From contig NZ_CP009621.1 of the NCBI RefSeq assembly GCF_000973725.1, forward strand, positions 248,001 through 312,000: a stretch of 64,000 nucleotides of DNA, in the 5' to 3' direction. The stretch's first letter is position 1. Every line of letters starts with the position of its first letter. Made by a program: the position numbers and the translations under genes. The notes below the pieces were generated by a model. That model worked only from the letters and a program-made list of their open reading frames with translations, was not told the DNA's origin and made no database searches. Below are positions 16,712-25,667 of the stretch, piece by piece. The stretch is from Pontibacter korlensis. GTDB lineage: Bacteria; Bacteroidota; Bacteroidia; Cytophagales; Hymenobacteraceae.

Positions 16712-18190
16712 ATGTCCTCAACCCTTATCATAGGCTTAATTGTAGCCTATTTTTGTATTCTTATTGGCATATCCTACATCACCAGCCGAAACACCGACTC
16801 TGAAACCTTCTTTCTTGCCAACCGCGCTTCGCCATGGTATGTAGTAGCTTTTGGTATGATTGGCACCTCTCTTTCGGGGGTAACCTTTGTGTCGATACCG
16901 GGTATGGTGGCCGCAGCGGAGTTTTCTTACCTGCAGCTGGTGCTAGGGTACTTGCTTGGCTACTTTGTGATTGCCACAGTACTCATGCCAATGTACTACC
17001 GCATGAACCTTGTATCGATTTATACTTACCTGGAGCAGCGCTTCGGGTGGTGGTCGTACAAAACGGGGGCAGCTTTTTTCCTGCTTTCACGCACACTGGG
17101 TGCTGCTATTCGCCTTTTCCTGGTGGCAGGCGTGCTGCAGTTAGCTGTTTTTGATGAACTAGGCGTACCCTTTTCTGTATCTGTTATCATCACCATTGCG
17201 CTGATCTGGGTTTATACCTTCCGTGGTGGTATGAAAACCATCATCTGGACAGATACTTTTCAGACAACAGCCATGCTAGTGGCAGTGGGTACTAGTATCT
17301 GGCTTATCTCTGACGAACTGAACCTGGGCTTCCAGGGGATGATAGATACCATACAGGCAAGTGATTATTCGCAGGTGTTCTACTGGGACGTGAAAGACAG
17401 CCGGTACTTTCTAAAGCAGTTCTTCTCCGGCGCCTTTATCGCCATTGTGATGACTGGTCTTGACCAGGACATGATGCAGAAGAACCTCAGCTGCAAAAAC
17501 ATTGGGGAAGCACAGAAAAACATGTTCTGGTTCAGCATCATACTTGTGTTTGTTAACATACTGTTCCTGGCGCTAGGTGCCCTGCTATACATCTATGCCA
17601 ACGCCAAAGGCATTGCACTGCCAGAGCGCGGCGACGATGTGTTCCCATTCCTGGCTCTAAACCACTTCACATACTTTGCCGGCATCGTGTTTATACTTGG
17701 TATCATTGCCATCACCTACGCCTCTGCCGACTCAGCACTTACAGCTCTCACCACCTCCTTCTGCGTGGACTTCCTGGACTTTAAGAGCCGTCCGGAGCAG
17801 GAGCGTGTTCGTATGCGCTACATCGTGCATGCTGGCTTCTCGCTGGTAATGGTGCTGGTTATTATTGTGTTTGATATTCTCAACAACGATAGTGTGGTGA
17901 CAGCGGTCTTTAAGGTCGCCGGTTATACCTATGGTCCACTGCTGGGTATGTATACCTTTGGTCTTTACACCAAACGTGCTGTTCGCGATAAGTTTGTGCC
18001 AGCTGTTTGTATCATTGCACCACTGCTTACCTTCATCCTGAGCTACAACTCAGTAGACTGGTTCTGGGGCTATGAGTTTGGCTTTGAAGTACTGATCCTA
18101 AACGGCTTCCTGACTTTTGTTGGCCTGATGGCTGTGTCCTCCGGCAGAATAGACGAACTGGAGCTGGTTCAGGAGAAACAGACAGCTTAA
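16712..18190 (+). CDS. Sodium:solute symporter family protein
   Basis: A 492-residue membrane protein with about 13 hydrophobic helices and the SSS family layout. The first helix is followed by FFLANRASPWYVVAFGMIGTSLSGVTF, and YTFRGGMKTIIWTDTFQT matches the conserved GG(M)KAVxWTD-type region of family members. GYTYGPLLGMYTFG is in the C-terminal part. The substrate (sugar, amino acid or other anion) cannot be deduced. It is transcribed alone, with a -7 box upstream and a strong terminator downstream. Confidence 0.88.
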   Translation: MSSTLIIGLIVAYFCILIGISYITSRNTDSETFFLANRASPWYVVAFGMIGTSLSGVTFVSIPGMVAAAEFSYLQLVLGYLLGYFVIATVLMPMYYRMNLVSIYTYLEQRFGWWSYKTGAAFFLLSRTLGAAIRLFLVAGVLQLAVFDELGVPFSVSVIITIALIWVYTFRGGMKTIIWTDTFQTTAMLVAVGTSIWLISDELNLGFQGMIDTIQASDYSQVFYWDVKDSRYFLKQFFSGAFIAIVMTGLDQDMMQKNLSCKNIGEAQKNMFWFSIILVFVNILFLALGALLYIYANAKGIALPERGDDVFPFLALNHFTYFAGIVFILGIIAITYASADSALTALTTSFCVDFLDFKSRPEQERVRMRYIVHAGFSLVMVLVIIVFDILNNDSVVTAVFKVAGYTYGPLLGMYTFGLYTKRAVRDKFVPAVCIIAPLLTFILSYNSVDWFWGYEFGFEVLILNGFLTFVGLMAVSSGRIDELELVQEKQTA

Positions 18191-18203
18191 ATCCAGAAGT
18201 CAA

Positions 18204-18246
18204 GCAAAAGGCCTCCTCTTTAACCAGAGGAGGCCTTTTGCTTTTT
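18204..18246 (+). terminator. Strong intrinsic terminator
   Basis: Perfect 16-bp arms GCAAAAGGCCTCCTCT / AGAGGAGGCCTTTTGC with a six-base loop, followed by TTTTT. It lies 13 bases past the symporter stop. Confidence 0.9.
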
Positions 18247-18340
18247 AAGTGCCTGTCAAGAGGCTGTTTGTATAACAGATTATACTTCATTCCTACAGGC
18301 TCCTTCTCCTAAAAACAGGACAAGGAATTCGCTGTCTCAA

Positions 18341-18725
18341 CTAGGTGAACCCACCCCCTAACCCCTCCGAGTAGGGGAATTTTAGGGGAACGATAAACAT
18401 CCCCCTGTGACCAACGGTCGCAAATTTCAACTCTCGTCTCACTGGACAATTAAGTATAGCTGGGGCTGTCGAACAGGTCCCAGTCCTTAGGTGGGGGTAG
18501 GGGCCCTCGACAAAGAGCGCCTCGAGAGGTTCCGGTGCCTGAAAGGCATTGCGACGCAGGAGCAAAGGAAGCGAAAGCAGCGCGATGCCCAAAGACGAGG
18601 CCTCCCGGCCTTGAGGGTACCAAAGCATGAGGTGAAACAAGCAGGTGGTAAGGCTATGGAGGAACAGCAGCAACGAAAAGATAGCTTCCCTCAAGCAGTA
18701 AAAGGCTGTAGCTATGGAAGCATAG
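18341..18725 (-). repeat. Dispersed intergenic repeat, copy A
   Basis: This stretch in the 650-base gap before the ABC transporter resembles, as reverse complement, the plus-strand segments at 23428-23660 and 41222-41527. Shared landmarks in order are a CCATAGCTACAGC-like block, GCTGCTGTTC-TCCAT, a block ending in CTTGTTTCACCT, AAGGACTGG, GGATGTT-AT-GTT and GGTTAGGGGGTGG. Copy A is the fullest. The conceptual peptide QQRKDS-PQAV-CSYGSI inside it is echoed in the other copies but interrupted by a stop in copy B, so I treat it as a nucleotide repeat and not a gene. Confidence 0.65.
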
Positions 18726-18835
18726 CCTCAGACACAGACCACTTCCTAAAAAGCTTTAAAACAGATGTTCATGCGCTAAACACATACATCCTGACGAACC
18801 TCCAATAAACCATCTATAATCTCCCACATATTACT

Positions 18836-18843
18836 TACCTTTG
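18836..18843 (+). promoter_or_regulatory. Putative -7 box (TACCTTTG) of the ABC transporter
   Basis: An exact TAnnTTTG match. It overlaps the TTG that would otherwise be the farthest upstream start of the ABC transporter frame, which argues that translation begins further down at 18967. No TTG -33 element is apparent. Confidence 0.5.
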
Positions 18844-18966
18844 CAATATTTTGCGGGACTGTGGCATCATAAGGCACTTGTAGCTGTTATACCATTGTAT
18901 CCCAAGGGCTGGGCTGGTTTTGCAATACTGGCTTGGCTCCCAAACATTTTAAGCAGCGTATTATTA

Positions 18967-20787
18967 ATGGCAAAACGCGGATTCGGGTTTAGCGGCGAAG
19001 AGAAAGACAAAGAAGGCAGGAAAAAGATAACGAAGGAAAGCTTTCGCCGTGGCCTCAAAATTTTTAGCTACGTACTTCCCTACAAGTTTAAATTTATCGT
19101 TGGTCTGGCGTTCCTGGTACTGTCCAGCCTAACGTTCATGGCCTTTCCGTACCTGGTAGGCGAGCTATTCAACTCTTCTACCGGTAATCCAAGCGGCTTA
19201 CTTCAGGATATCAATGTGATTGCCATGGGGCTGTTTGGTATCATTCTGTTGCAGGGTATTTTCTCCTTTTTCAGGGTATACTTCTTTGCCCAGGTAAGTG
19301 AGAATGCCGTGGCTGACATACGCCGCGACCTCTACAGCAAATTTGTGCAGCTTCCCATCTCTTTCTACGAGAAGCGCCGTGTGGGCGAAGTAACCAGCCG
19401 CATTACGACCGATGTCGCACAAGTACAGGATGCGATGTCCATCACGCTGGCCGAGCTCTTCCGCCAGACTACGACACTTATTGTGGGTGTAGGCATTATC
19501 ATGTGGACCTCCATCAAGCTTTCCCTGTTTATGCTGGCAACTTTTCCGGTGCTGGTGGCGCTGGCGTTGGTGTTTGGCCGCAAAATAAAGATGCTGTCTA
19601 AGAAAACACAGGATGAATTAGCCAATACCAATGTTATTGTAGAAGAAACGCTGCAGGCTATCAACACGGTAAAGGCCTTCACAAACGAAATGTTTGAGGT
19701 GGCGCGGTACCGTAATACGCTTGGCAAGGCCGTAAAAACAGCTCTTTCTGCTGCTTACTACCGTGGTGCTTTTATTACTTTCATTATTGTTGGCCTTTTC
19801 GGTGGAATTATTCTGGTGATTTGGTATGGTGCCACACTGGTAGCCAATGGCGATATCGATGGTGGCAGCCTGATTTCTTTTGTGCTCTACACAGTCTTTA
19901 TAGGTGCCTCTGTAGGCGGTTTAGGGGAGATATACGGCAAGGTGCAGTCTGCTTTGGGAGCTACAGAACGTATACTGGAAATCCTGCAGGAGCAGGAAGA
20001 ACCTACCGATAAGAGTGATAGGGCACTGAGCGAAGTTCCTCGTGTAAACGGTAATATCAGCTACCGCCATGTGGCTTTCTCCTACCCTACCCGTCCCGAT
20101 ATTCAGGTACTTAGCAATATTAACTTTAGCGTTAATGCCGGAGAGAAAGTAGCCTTAGTAGGCCCGAGTGGCTCTGGTAAGTCTACTATCATACAACTGC
20201 TGATGCGCTATTACGATGTTTCTGGAGGCAGTATACTGGTTGATGGCCGCGACATTCGTGACATGAGCATGACCATGCTCCGTGCCAACGTTGGTGTGGT
20301 ACCGCAGGAGGTTCTGTTATTTGGTGGCACTATCCGCGAAAACATTGCCTATGGCCGACCAGGAGCAACAGAAGCCGAAATAATTGAAGCAGCCCGAAAA
20401 GCCAATGCCTACGACTTTATCATGAGCTTCCCGGAAGGTATGGATACATTGGTAGGTGAACGCGGTATCAAGCTTTCAGGTGGCCAGCGCCAGCGTGTAG
20501 CCATTGCCCGAGCCATACTTAAAGACCCTGCCATACTTATACTTGATGAAGCTACCAGCGCCCTCGACTCTGAATCCGAACACCTGGTACAGCAGGCAAT
20601 GGATGAGCTGATGAAAGGCCGTACCACCATTGTAATTGCACACCGCTTAGCTACTATCCGCAAGGTGGACAAGATCCTGGTAATCGAGAATGGTGAGATT
20701 GTAGAGCAAGGATCCCATGAAGAGCTTTCTGTTAACCCGGAGGGCATGTATGCCAACCTGCTTCGTCTGCAGTTTGAATTAAGCTAA
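18967..20787 (+). CDS. ABC transporter, fused permease and ATP-binding subunit (exporter type)
   Basis: A 606-residue half-transporter from the ATG at 18967. Six transmembrane segments occupy about residues 30-330 and the nucleotide-binding domain about 365-600. The Walker A is GPSGSGKST, the signature LSGGQRQR, the Walker B ILILDEATSALD, and the H-loop AHRLAT. The arrangement matches MsbA/multidrug/lipid exporters working as homodimers; the cargo is unknown. The frame is open 42 codons further upstream to a TTG, but that codon sits in a -7 box and the extra residues are not family-like. Confidence 0.88.
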   Translation: MAKRGFGFSGEEKDKEGRKKITKESFRRGLKIFSYVLPYKFKFIVGLAFLVLSSLTFMAFPYLVGELFNSSTGNPSGLLQDINVIAMGLFGIILLQGIFSFFRVYFFAQVSENAVADIRRDLYSKFVQLPISFYEKRRVGEVTSRITTDVAQVQDAMSITLAELFRQTTTLIVGVGIIMWTSIKLSLFMLATFPVLVALALVFGRKIKMLSKKTQDELANTNVIVEETLQAINTVKAFTNEMFEVARYRNTLGKAVKTALSAAYYRGAFITFIIVGLFGGIILVIWYGATLVANGDIDGGSLISFVLYTVFIGASVGGLGEIYGKVQSALGATERILEILQEQEEPTDKSDRALSEVPRVNGNISYRHVAFSYPTRPDIQVLSNINFSVNAGEKVALVGPSGSGKSTIIQLLMRYYDVSGGSILVDGRDIRDMSMTMLRANVGVVPQEVLLFGGTIRENIAYGRPGATEAEIIEAARKANAYDFIMSFPEGMDTLVGERGIKLSGGQRQRVAIARAILKDPAILILDEATSALDSESEHLVQQAMDELMKGRTTIVIAHRLATIRKVDKILVIENGEIVEQGSHEELSVNPEGMYANLLRLQFELS

Positions 20788-20830
20788 AAGAACAGAGTGG
20801 CTTGAGCCACTCCCAAAATAAACGTACAGA

Positions 20831-20869
20831 ATCCTGCTGCAGCCTTGCCTGTGGTAGGATTTTATACTT
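20831..20869 (+). terminator. Probable intrinsic terminator
   Basis: A 12-pair stem ATCCTGCTGCAG / CTGTGGTAGGAT (three wobble pairs) followed by TTTATACTTTA. A smaller palindrome GAGTGGCT-TG-AGCCACTC precedes it at 20795-20812. Both follow the ABC transporter stop. Confidence 0.55.
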
Positions 20870-20911
20870 TATACATATACATTAGGCTATATTTTACGTA
20901 ACAGGTGAAAC

Positions 20912-21439
20912 ATGCGCCTAAAGCATAAACTCTTTCTACCCTACACCCTGCTTTTTTCTTTACTGTTCATGGCCCTGCAGGTGCAGGCACAACGGTATTC
21001 TGGCACTTTCACAGCTCTTCATGCCTATTATTTGGAGATAGGAGGCAACTCTGATACCTATTCCATCAACTATGACCGCATAGTATACCAGCGCTACATC
21101 TTTAAAGCGGCTGTTCGGGCAGGTATAGGCACCAACCTGTTTTTTCAGGAAGGGGAGCCAGGGGTGTATCCTATCGTACCCGTGGAAGCTGTCGGTATGG
21201 TAGGTGCTACTGAAAACCACGTAGAGTTTGGCCTGGGCTATACCCGCCGCTTTACAGACCATCCTGACTTACTACAGAACATGTATTTTACCAGAGTGGG
21301 GTTCCGGTACCAGGCGCCGCGCGGGGGCTTACTGGTAAGGCTGGCGGTAACTCCTTTCATCTCCCCTGAAAGCAAGAGTAAAACACCGGGACATGCTGTG
21401 GTACCAAGGTTTGGCTTGAGTGTGGGGCGAAGCTTTTAG
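20912..21439 (+). CDS. Secreted hypothetical protein, probable outer-membrane protein
   Basis: A 175-residue protein with an N-terminal signal peptide ending near VQAQ (residue 27). The rest is a run of amphipathic strands (NDxx-poor, rich in Tyr, Phe, Arg and Gly) such as VEFGLGYTRRF and GLLVRLAVTPFI, ending in RSF. This fits a small outer-membrane barrel. No named family is recognised. Its neighbours are an ABC exporter upstream and a DUF2911 gene downstream, with no overlap or obvious operon. Confidence 0.6.
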   Translation: MRLKHKLFLPYTLLFSLLFMALQVQAQRYSGTFTALHAYYLEIGGNSDTYSINYDRIVYQRYIFKAAVRAGIGTNLFFQEGEPGVYPIVPVEAVGMVGATENHVEFGLGYTRRFTDHPDLLQNMYFTRVGFRYQAPRGGLLVRLAVTPFISPESKSKTPGHAVVPRFGLSVGRSF

Positions 21440-21544
21440 ACTGCGGCTTTAGGCACTTTCTTACTCCCCCAGCATTCCTTTCTTTGGGGATAATTTGTAA
21501 TATTACGTCAGCATCACGATGCTACAACTTAAGTAAAAAGAACC

Positions 21545-22414
21545 ATGAAGAAAACACTGATCGGATTTGCATTATCAGCAGCACTAATGCTTGGAGCAGG
21601 TGCTGTACAGGCACAAGGCATCAAAATGCCAGCCTCAAGCCCCTCACAAAAAATTGAGCAGGCTGTCGGCTTGGGCACTGTGACGGTAGAATATTCACGC
21701 CCGTCTATGAAAGGCCGCGAGATTTTTGGAGATCTGGTGCCTTACGATAAAGTATGGCGCACAGGAGCTAACGCTTCCACCAAGATCAAATTCTCTGACG
21801 ATGTAACCATCCAAGGAAACAAGGTACCTGCGGGCGAGTATGCCCTTTATACTATACCAGGCAAAGACGAGTGGACTGTTATCATCCACAAAAACACAAA
21901 GCACTGGGGTGATGGCGGCAAGGACTACAACCCGGCTGAAGATCAGGTTCGCTTTACTGTAAAGCCACAGCAAAACCCGCGCGAGGTAGAGTCTTTCACC
22001 ATCAACTTTGCTAACCTGAAACCAGATGCTGCCGACCTGGAGATCCTGTGGGACAATGCTATTGTACCTTTCACCATCACTACAGATGTAGACAGCAAGG
22101 TAATGAGCCAGATACAGCAGCAGGTGATTAACGGCACTAACGTAAACCCAGGCATGTACGCAGCAGCAGCCAACTACTACCTGGAAAACAACCGTGACCT
22201 GAAGCAGGCGCACGAGTGGATGAAGAAAGCCAACGCAACCGATCCTAAATTCTGGAACATGCACACACAGGCCAAAATCGAAGCGCAAATGAAGAACTAC
22301 AAAGCTGCTATCAAAACAGCTGAGAAGTCTATGGAACTGGCTAAGGCTGCTAACAACCCAGACTATGTACGCCTGAATGAAAAGGCTATTGCTGAGTGGA
22401 AAAAGTTGAAATAA
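21545..22414 (+). CDS. DUF2911 domain-containing secreted protein
   Basis: A 289-residue protein with a signal peptide (cleavage after VQA, ~22). The DUF2911 domain follows at about 35-180, recognised by VEYSRPSMKGREIFG, PYDKVWRTGAN and the strand AGEYALYTIPG. The C-terminal ~100 residues are alpha-helical and TPR-like (YYLENNRDLKQAHEWM, then KAAIKTAEKSMELA). DUF2911 proteins are widespread in Bacteroidota without known function. The gene has its own terminator 24 bases downstream. Confidence 0.85.
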   Translation: MKKTLIGFALSAALMLGAGAVQAQGIKMPASSPSQKIEQAVGLGTVTVEYSRPSMKGREIFGDLVPYDKVWRTGANASTKIKFSDDVTIQGNKVPAGEYALYTIPGKDEWTVIIHKNTKHWGDGGKDYNPAEDQVRFTVKPQQNPREVESFTINFANLKPDAADLEILWDNAIVPFTITTDVDSKVMSQIQQQVINGTNVNPGMYAAAANYYLENNRDLKQAHEWMKKANATDPKFWNMHTQAKIEAQMKNYKAAIKTAEKSMELAKAANNPDYVRLNEKAIAEWKKLK

Positions 22415-22437
22415 AGTTAACTTTGTTTTTAACGTAT

Positions 22438-22473
22438 AAAAGCCTCCGGGAACATACTTCCGGAGGCTTTTTT
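22438..22473 (+). terminator. Intrinsic terminator
   Basis: Perfect arms AAAAGCCTCCGG / CCGGAGGCTTTT with a ten-base loop and a T run, after the DUF2911 gene. Confidence 0.9.
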
Positions 22474-22488
22474 GTGTCACTATAAAGT

Positions 22489-23412
22489 TTGAACCTGTTG
22501 GAAGAGAAGAAGCATTCTGAAGAACACTTGGGTCCGGCCCGAGAATACTGGTGGAACGAAGATTACCTGGAGCTCTTGGCCGAGCGTCTGTACCTGCGCT
22601 ATACCCAAACACTGGTGGACATTGGCTGCGGCAAAGGCATGATGGGCTTTAGATTCTCAAAGTACATGCCATCAGGTAGCAAAGTGTATGGTGTAGATTA
22701 TGAGCCTGGCTACATTGCCGAGGCACAGCAGCGGGCGCAGAGCGAGTTTGGGCACAATACCATCGGGTACGAATTCAGAGTAGGCAACGCCACTGAGGTA
22801 CCTCTTCCCGATAACATTGCTGATGTAACACTCTGCCAAACCCTGCTGATCCACGTAAAAAACCCGCAGCGCGTGATAGAGGAAATGATCCGCGTAACAA
22901 AGCCCGGTGGCTGGGTACTGGCACTGGAGCCAAACAACCTGGTGCCTAACCTCATGTTCGACCGCTATGGGGAGACTGACTATAATGTGGAGGCCATGCT
23001 GGAAGTATTAGAAATCAAACTTCGTATCGAGAAGGGCAAGAAACAGCTGGGTGAGGGCTTCAATTCTCTTGGCGATGTAGTACCGGACCTCTTTCTAAAA
23101 GCTGGCCTGCAGGATGTGAAAGTATGGATTTCTGATAAGGCGCTTTCCATCATTCCTCCCTACGATACGCAGGAAAAGATGCTGCGCGTGGAGCAAATGC
23201 TACAGTGGATCGAGAGCGAGGCCATGGGCTATGATTACCAGGACAACCTGAACTACTTTATGGCGGGCGGTGGAGATAAAGATAAGTTTGATGCCTACTG
23301 GCAAAAGCTGCTCTACAACAAGATCATGCTCAAAGAAAAGCTACAGAAAGAAGAGTATGTATCGGCGGGGGGAAGCTTGGTCTATATTGTTGCAGCGCAG
23401 AAACCAAGGTAG
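22489..23412 (+). CDS. SAM-dependent methyltransferase
   Basis: A 307-residue protein with a class I methyltransferase core. LVDIGCGKGMMGFRF is motif I near residue 43, VYGVDYEPGYI gives the acidic strand-2 end, and VTLCQTLLIHVKNP is the motif near strand 4. A ~100-residue helical extension follows the core. It starts with TTG at 22489, only 16 bases after the upstream terminator, and a second TTG lies three codons on; no ATG is available before motif I. The substrate is unknown. Confidence 0.75.
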   Translation: MNLLEEKKHSEEHLGPAREYWWNEDYLELLAERLYLRYTQTLVDIGCGKGMMGFRFSKYMPSGSKVYGVDYEPGYIAEAQQRAQSEFGHNTIGYEFRVGNATEVPLPDNIADVTLCQTLLIHVKNPQRVIEEMIRVTKPGGWVLALEPNNLVPNLMFDRYGETDYNVEAMLEVLEIKLRIEKGKKQLGEGFNSLGDVVPDLFLKAGLQDVKVWISDKALSIIPPYDTQEKMLRVEQMLQWIESEAMGYDYQDNLNYFMAGGGDKDKFDAYWQKLLYNKIMLKEKLQKEEYVSAGGSLVYIVAAQKPR

Positions 23413-23427
23413 TCAATTTATTAAAAG

Positions 23428-23660
23428 AGCTGGTTCCATGGTTACAGCTTTCTGCAGATTGATACAGGCTATTTTTCCTTTGCTGCTATTCATCCCCGGC
23501 TTTACTTCCTGCTCGTTTCACCTACCGCTTCGCTCAAACCAAGGACTGGAATCAGGCTCGATGGCCACCGCCTTTGCTAACTTCGGCTCTGAAGGGAGGC
23601 ATAGGAGGATGTTCATAGTTATGAGAATTCCTCTCTACAGAAGGGTTAGGGGGTGGCATG
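23428..23660 (+). repeat. Dispersed intergenic repeat, copy B
   Basis: This lies between the convergent methyltransferase and symporter genes. It matches copy A in order: a CCATGGTTACAGC block, TTGCTGCTATTCATCC, TACTTCCTGCTCGTTTCACCT, AAGGACTGG, GGATGTTCATAGTT and GGGTTAGGGGGTGGC. The echo of the peptide in copy A is broken here by a TAG, which supports a non-coding element. The rest of the gap (23661-23740) shows nothing further. Confidence 0.65.
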
Positions 23661-23740
23661 AACACAGCGCCTATGCTTTAACAGTAACACATCTGCTTTA
23701 AGGATAAGGGGCAGAGCTTGTCAAAACAAGAGCAAACCCA

Positions 23741-25456
23741 CTACGCAAGCAGCTCTTTCTTTCTCTTTCCTATCAAGCCTTCCAGTATAAAACCAAACAG
23801 AATCACTGCAACACAGCCTATTACATTGAACCACAGAAAAGCAATATCAGTGAAGTAGTGGCAGTAAAGCACCACAGCTTCAGCAAGTATGGCTGCGAAG
23901 AATACAGCATTGCCTTTGATCCGCTTAAAGTAAAAAGCCACGAGAAAAATACCGAGGATTGTGCCGTAGAAGATAGACCCTATGATGTTGACTGCCTGAA
24001 TCAGGTTATCGAGCAGGGAGGCATAGGTGGCAAAAAGTATGGCTATAAAGCCCCAGCCTGCTGTCAAAAGCTTGGAGGCTCTGAGGTAGTGTATCGGGCT
24101 GCCATCTTGCTTTACGGAGCGTTTGTAAATATCTACCACAGTCGTTGAGGCCAGTGCATTAAGCTCTGATGCCGTTGAGGACATAGCAGCAGAGAAAATC
24201 ACTGCCAGCAGCAATCCCACTAACCCTGTCGGTAGGTACTTCATCACGAAGGAGATGAAAACGTAGTCTGTATCTCTGGTCTCTGCCTTTGGTACAGCTT
24301 TCTTGATCACACTTTTTACCTGCTCCCTCACCTCGTTTCCGGCAGAAGTATAGCTTGCCACCTCGGCCTGAGCGGCAGCAATGGCTGCTTCGTCCTCAGC
24401 TTTAAGCGCCACTACCAGCTCCTGTACAGCCTCCTGCTTCTGCTCAAACACCTGGCTGTACTGTGCCTCCAGCCCGCGCAACTCATCGGCGTGGGCAGTA
24501 GCGTATACTTTGCTTTTGGCTGCCTCATTGAAGAATACGGGTGGCTGGTTAAACTGGTAAAACACGAACACCATCACCCCGATAAACAGGATCAGGAACT
24601 GCATTGGTATCTTCAGAAGGCCATTAAATAACAGCCCCAGGCGGCTCTCCCCTATCGACTTTCCGCCTAAATAGCGCGCTACCTGGCTCTGATCCGTACC
24701 AAAGTATGACAGCGCCAGAAACAGCCCGCCTGTGATGCCAGACCAGAAGTTGTAGCGGTCATCCCAGCTTTTTTCCCAATCCCAGTTAAAATCCACGACA
24801 TTCATCCTGCCCATTTTACCGGCTACGGCCACGGCATCGCCAAAGCCCACGTTCTCTGGCAAGAAGTTTACCACCATGATTCCTGCAATGATCATCCCAC
24901 CCATCATAACCGCCATCTGCTGCTTCTGCGTCACACTAACGGCTTTGGTGCCACCTGAGACAGTATAAATGATCACCAGTATACCGATGATAAGGTTGGT
25001 TGCTGTAAGGCTCCAGCCAAGTATAGTGGAAAGTATAATGGCGGGTGCATAAATGGTTATACCCGCTGCCAATCCGCGCTGCACCAGAAAAAGAAAAGCT
25101 GCCAGTGAACGGGTCTTCAGGTCGAAGCGGTTCTCCAGGAACTCATAGGCAGTAAATACATTAAGGCGGTAAAAAATTGGGATAACTGTAATGGAGATGA
25201 TCACCATGGCAATAGGCAACCCGAAGTAAAACTGCACGAAGCGCATTCCGTCTTCATACGCCTGCCCTGGCGTAGACAGGAATGTAATCGCACTGGCCTG
25301 CGTCGCCATCACAGATAAGCCAATGGACCACCACTTCATGCTGTTGTCGCCCTTTAGGTAGCCTTGTATGTCTTTGCTGCCGCGCGTCTTCCAGACACCG
25401 TAGGTCACGATAAACCCTAGTGTGCCTATTAGCACAACCCAGTCGAGTGGCCTCAT
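23741..25456 (-). CDS. Sodium:solute symporter (SSS family), large form
   Basis: A 571-residue membrane protein with 13 or more hydrophobic helices. The family region SGGTKAVSVTQKQQ corresponds to the conserved GG(x)KAVxxTD block. A charged, Ala/Glu-rich cytoplasmic insertion of ~90 residues (about 315-400, LRGLEAQYSQVFEQKQ) separates the middle helices, as seen in Bacteroidota members annotated as transporters of sugars or similar solutes. Its ATG overlaps the stop of an upstream 48-residue membrane protein (ATGA), so the two are translationally coupled. The substrate is not evident. Confidence 0.87.
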   Translation of the reverse strand: MRPLDWVVLIGTLGFIVTYGVWKTRGSKDIQGYLKGDNSMKWWSIGLSVMATQASAITFLSTPGQAYEDGMRFVQFYFGLPIAMVIISITVIPIFYRLNVFTAYEFLENRFDLKTRSLAAFLFLVQRGLAAGITIYAPAIILSTILGWSLTATNLIIGILVIIYTVSGGTKAVSVTQKQQMAVMMGGMIIAGIMVVNFLPENVGFGDAVAVAGKMGRMNVVDFNWDWEKSWDDRYNFWSGITGGLFLALSYFGTDQSQVARYLGGKSIGESRLGLLFNGLLKIPMQFLILFIGVMVFVFYQFNQPPVFFNEAAKSKVYATAHADELRGLEAQYSQVFEQKQEAVQELVVALKAEDEAAIAAAQAEVASYTSAGNEVREQVKSVIKKAVPKAETRDTDYVFISFVMKYLPTGLVGLLLAVIFSAAMSSTASELNALASTTVVDIYKRSVKQDGSPIHYLRASKLLTAGWGFIAILFATYASLLDNLIQAVNIIGSIFYGTILGIFLVAFYFKRIKGNAVFFAAILAEAVVLYCHYFTDIAFLWFNVIGCVAVILFGFILEGLIGKRKKELLA

Positions 25457-25599
25457 GCGTAAATTTTTGTGATGATGTAGAACAGAATAATCAGAAAAGC
25501 CAGGTTACCCAGCACCAGCCAGTACATACCAGCCCAGCTGCTAAAAAAAGGCGGTTTCTCAATTAGTGTTTCTGTATCTACAGGGTGATTGTCTTTCAT
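25453..25599 (-). CDS. 48-residue single-pass membrane protein coupled to the symporter
   Basis: A small frame starting at the ATG at 25597-25599 with product MKDNHPVDTETLIEKPPFF and onward. It has a charged N-terminal ~18 residues, a short amphipathic patch (SSWAGMYW) and one strong transmembrane helix (LVLGNLAFLIILFYII). Its TGA overlaps the start codon of the symporter in an ATGA arrangement, the classic sign of translational coupling. Small accessory subunits next to SSS transporters are known in other bacteria. By position and topology this could be one, but the family is not recognised. Confidence 0.75.
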   Translation of the reverse strand: MKDNHPVDTETLIEKPPFFSSWAGMYWLVLGNLAFLIILFYIITKIYA

Positions 25600-25667
25600 A
25601 GTTGTACGTTCCGGTAAAAGGCTCTTCGACAAAAGAAGGATAATCTATACTACCTTTTGTCAGAAAG

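Noticed and set aside
18491-18808. 105-codon plus-strand frame before the ABC transporter as a gene
   Set aside because: It lies in repeat copy A, its homologous frame in copy B carries a stop, and it is flanked by a -7 box instead of a ribosome-binding site.
21695-22612. 305-codon open frame on the minus strand opposite the DUF2911 gene
   Set aside because: It spans the DUF2911 coding region, a strong plus-strand terminator and the start of the next gene; composition and lack of any domain mark it as a shadow frame.
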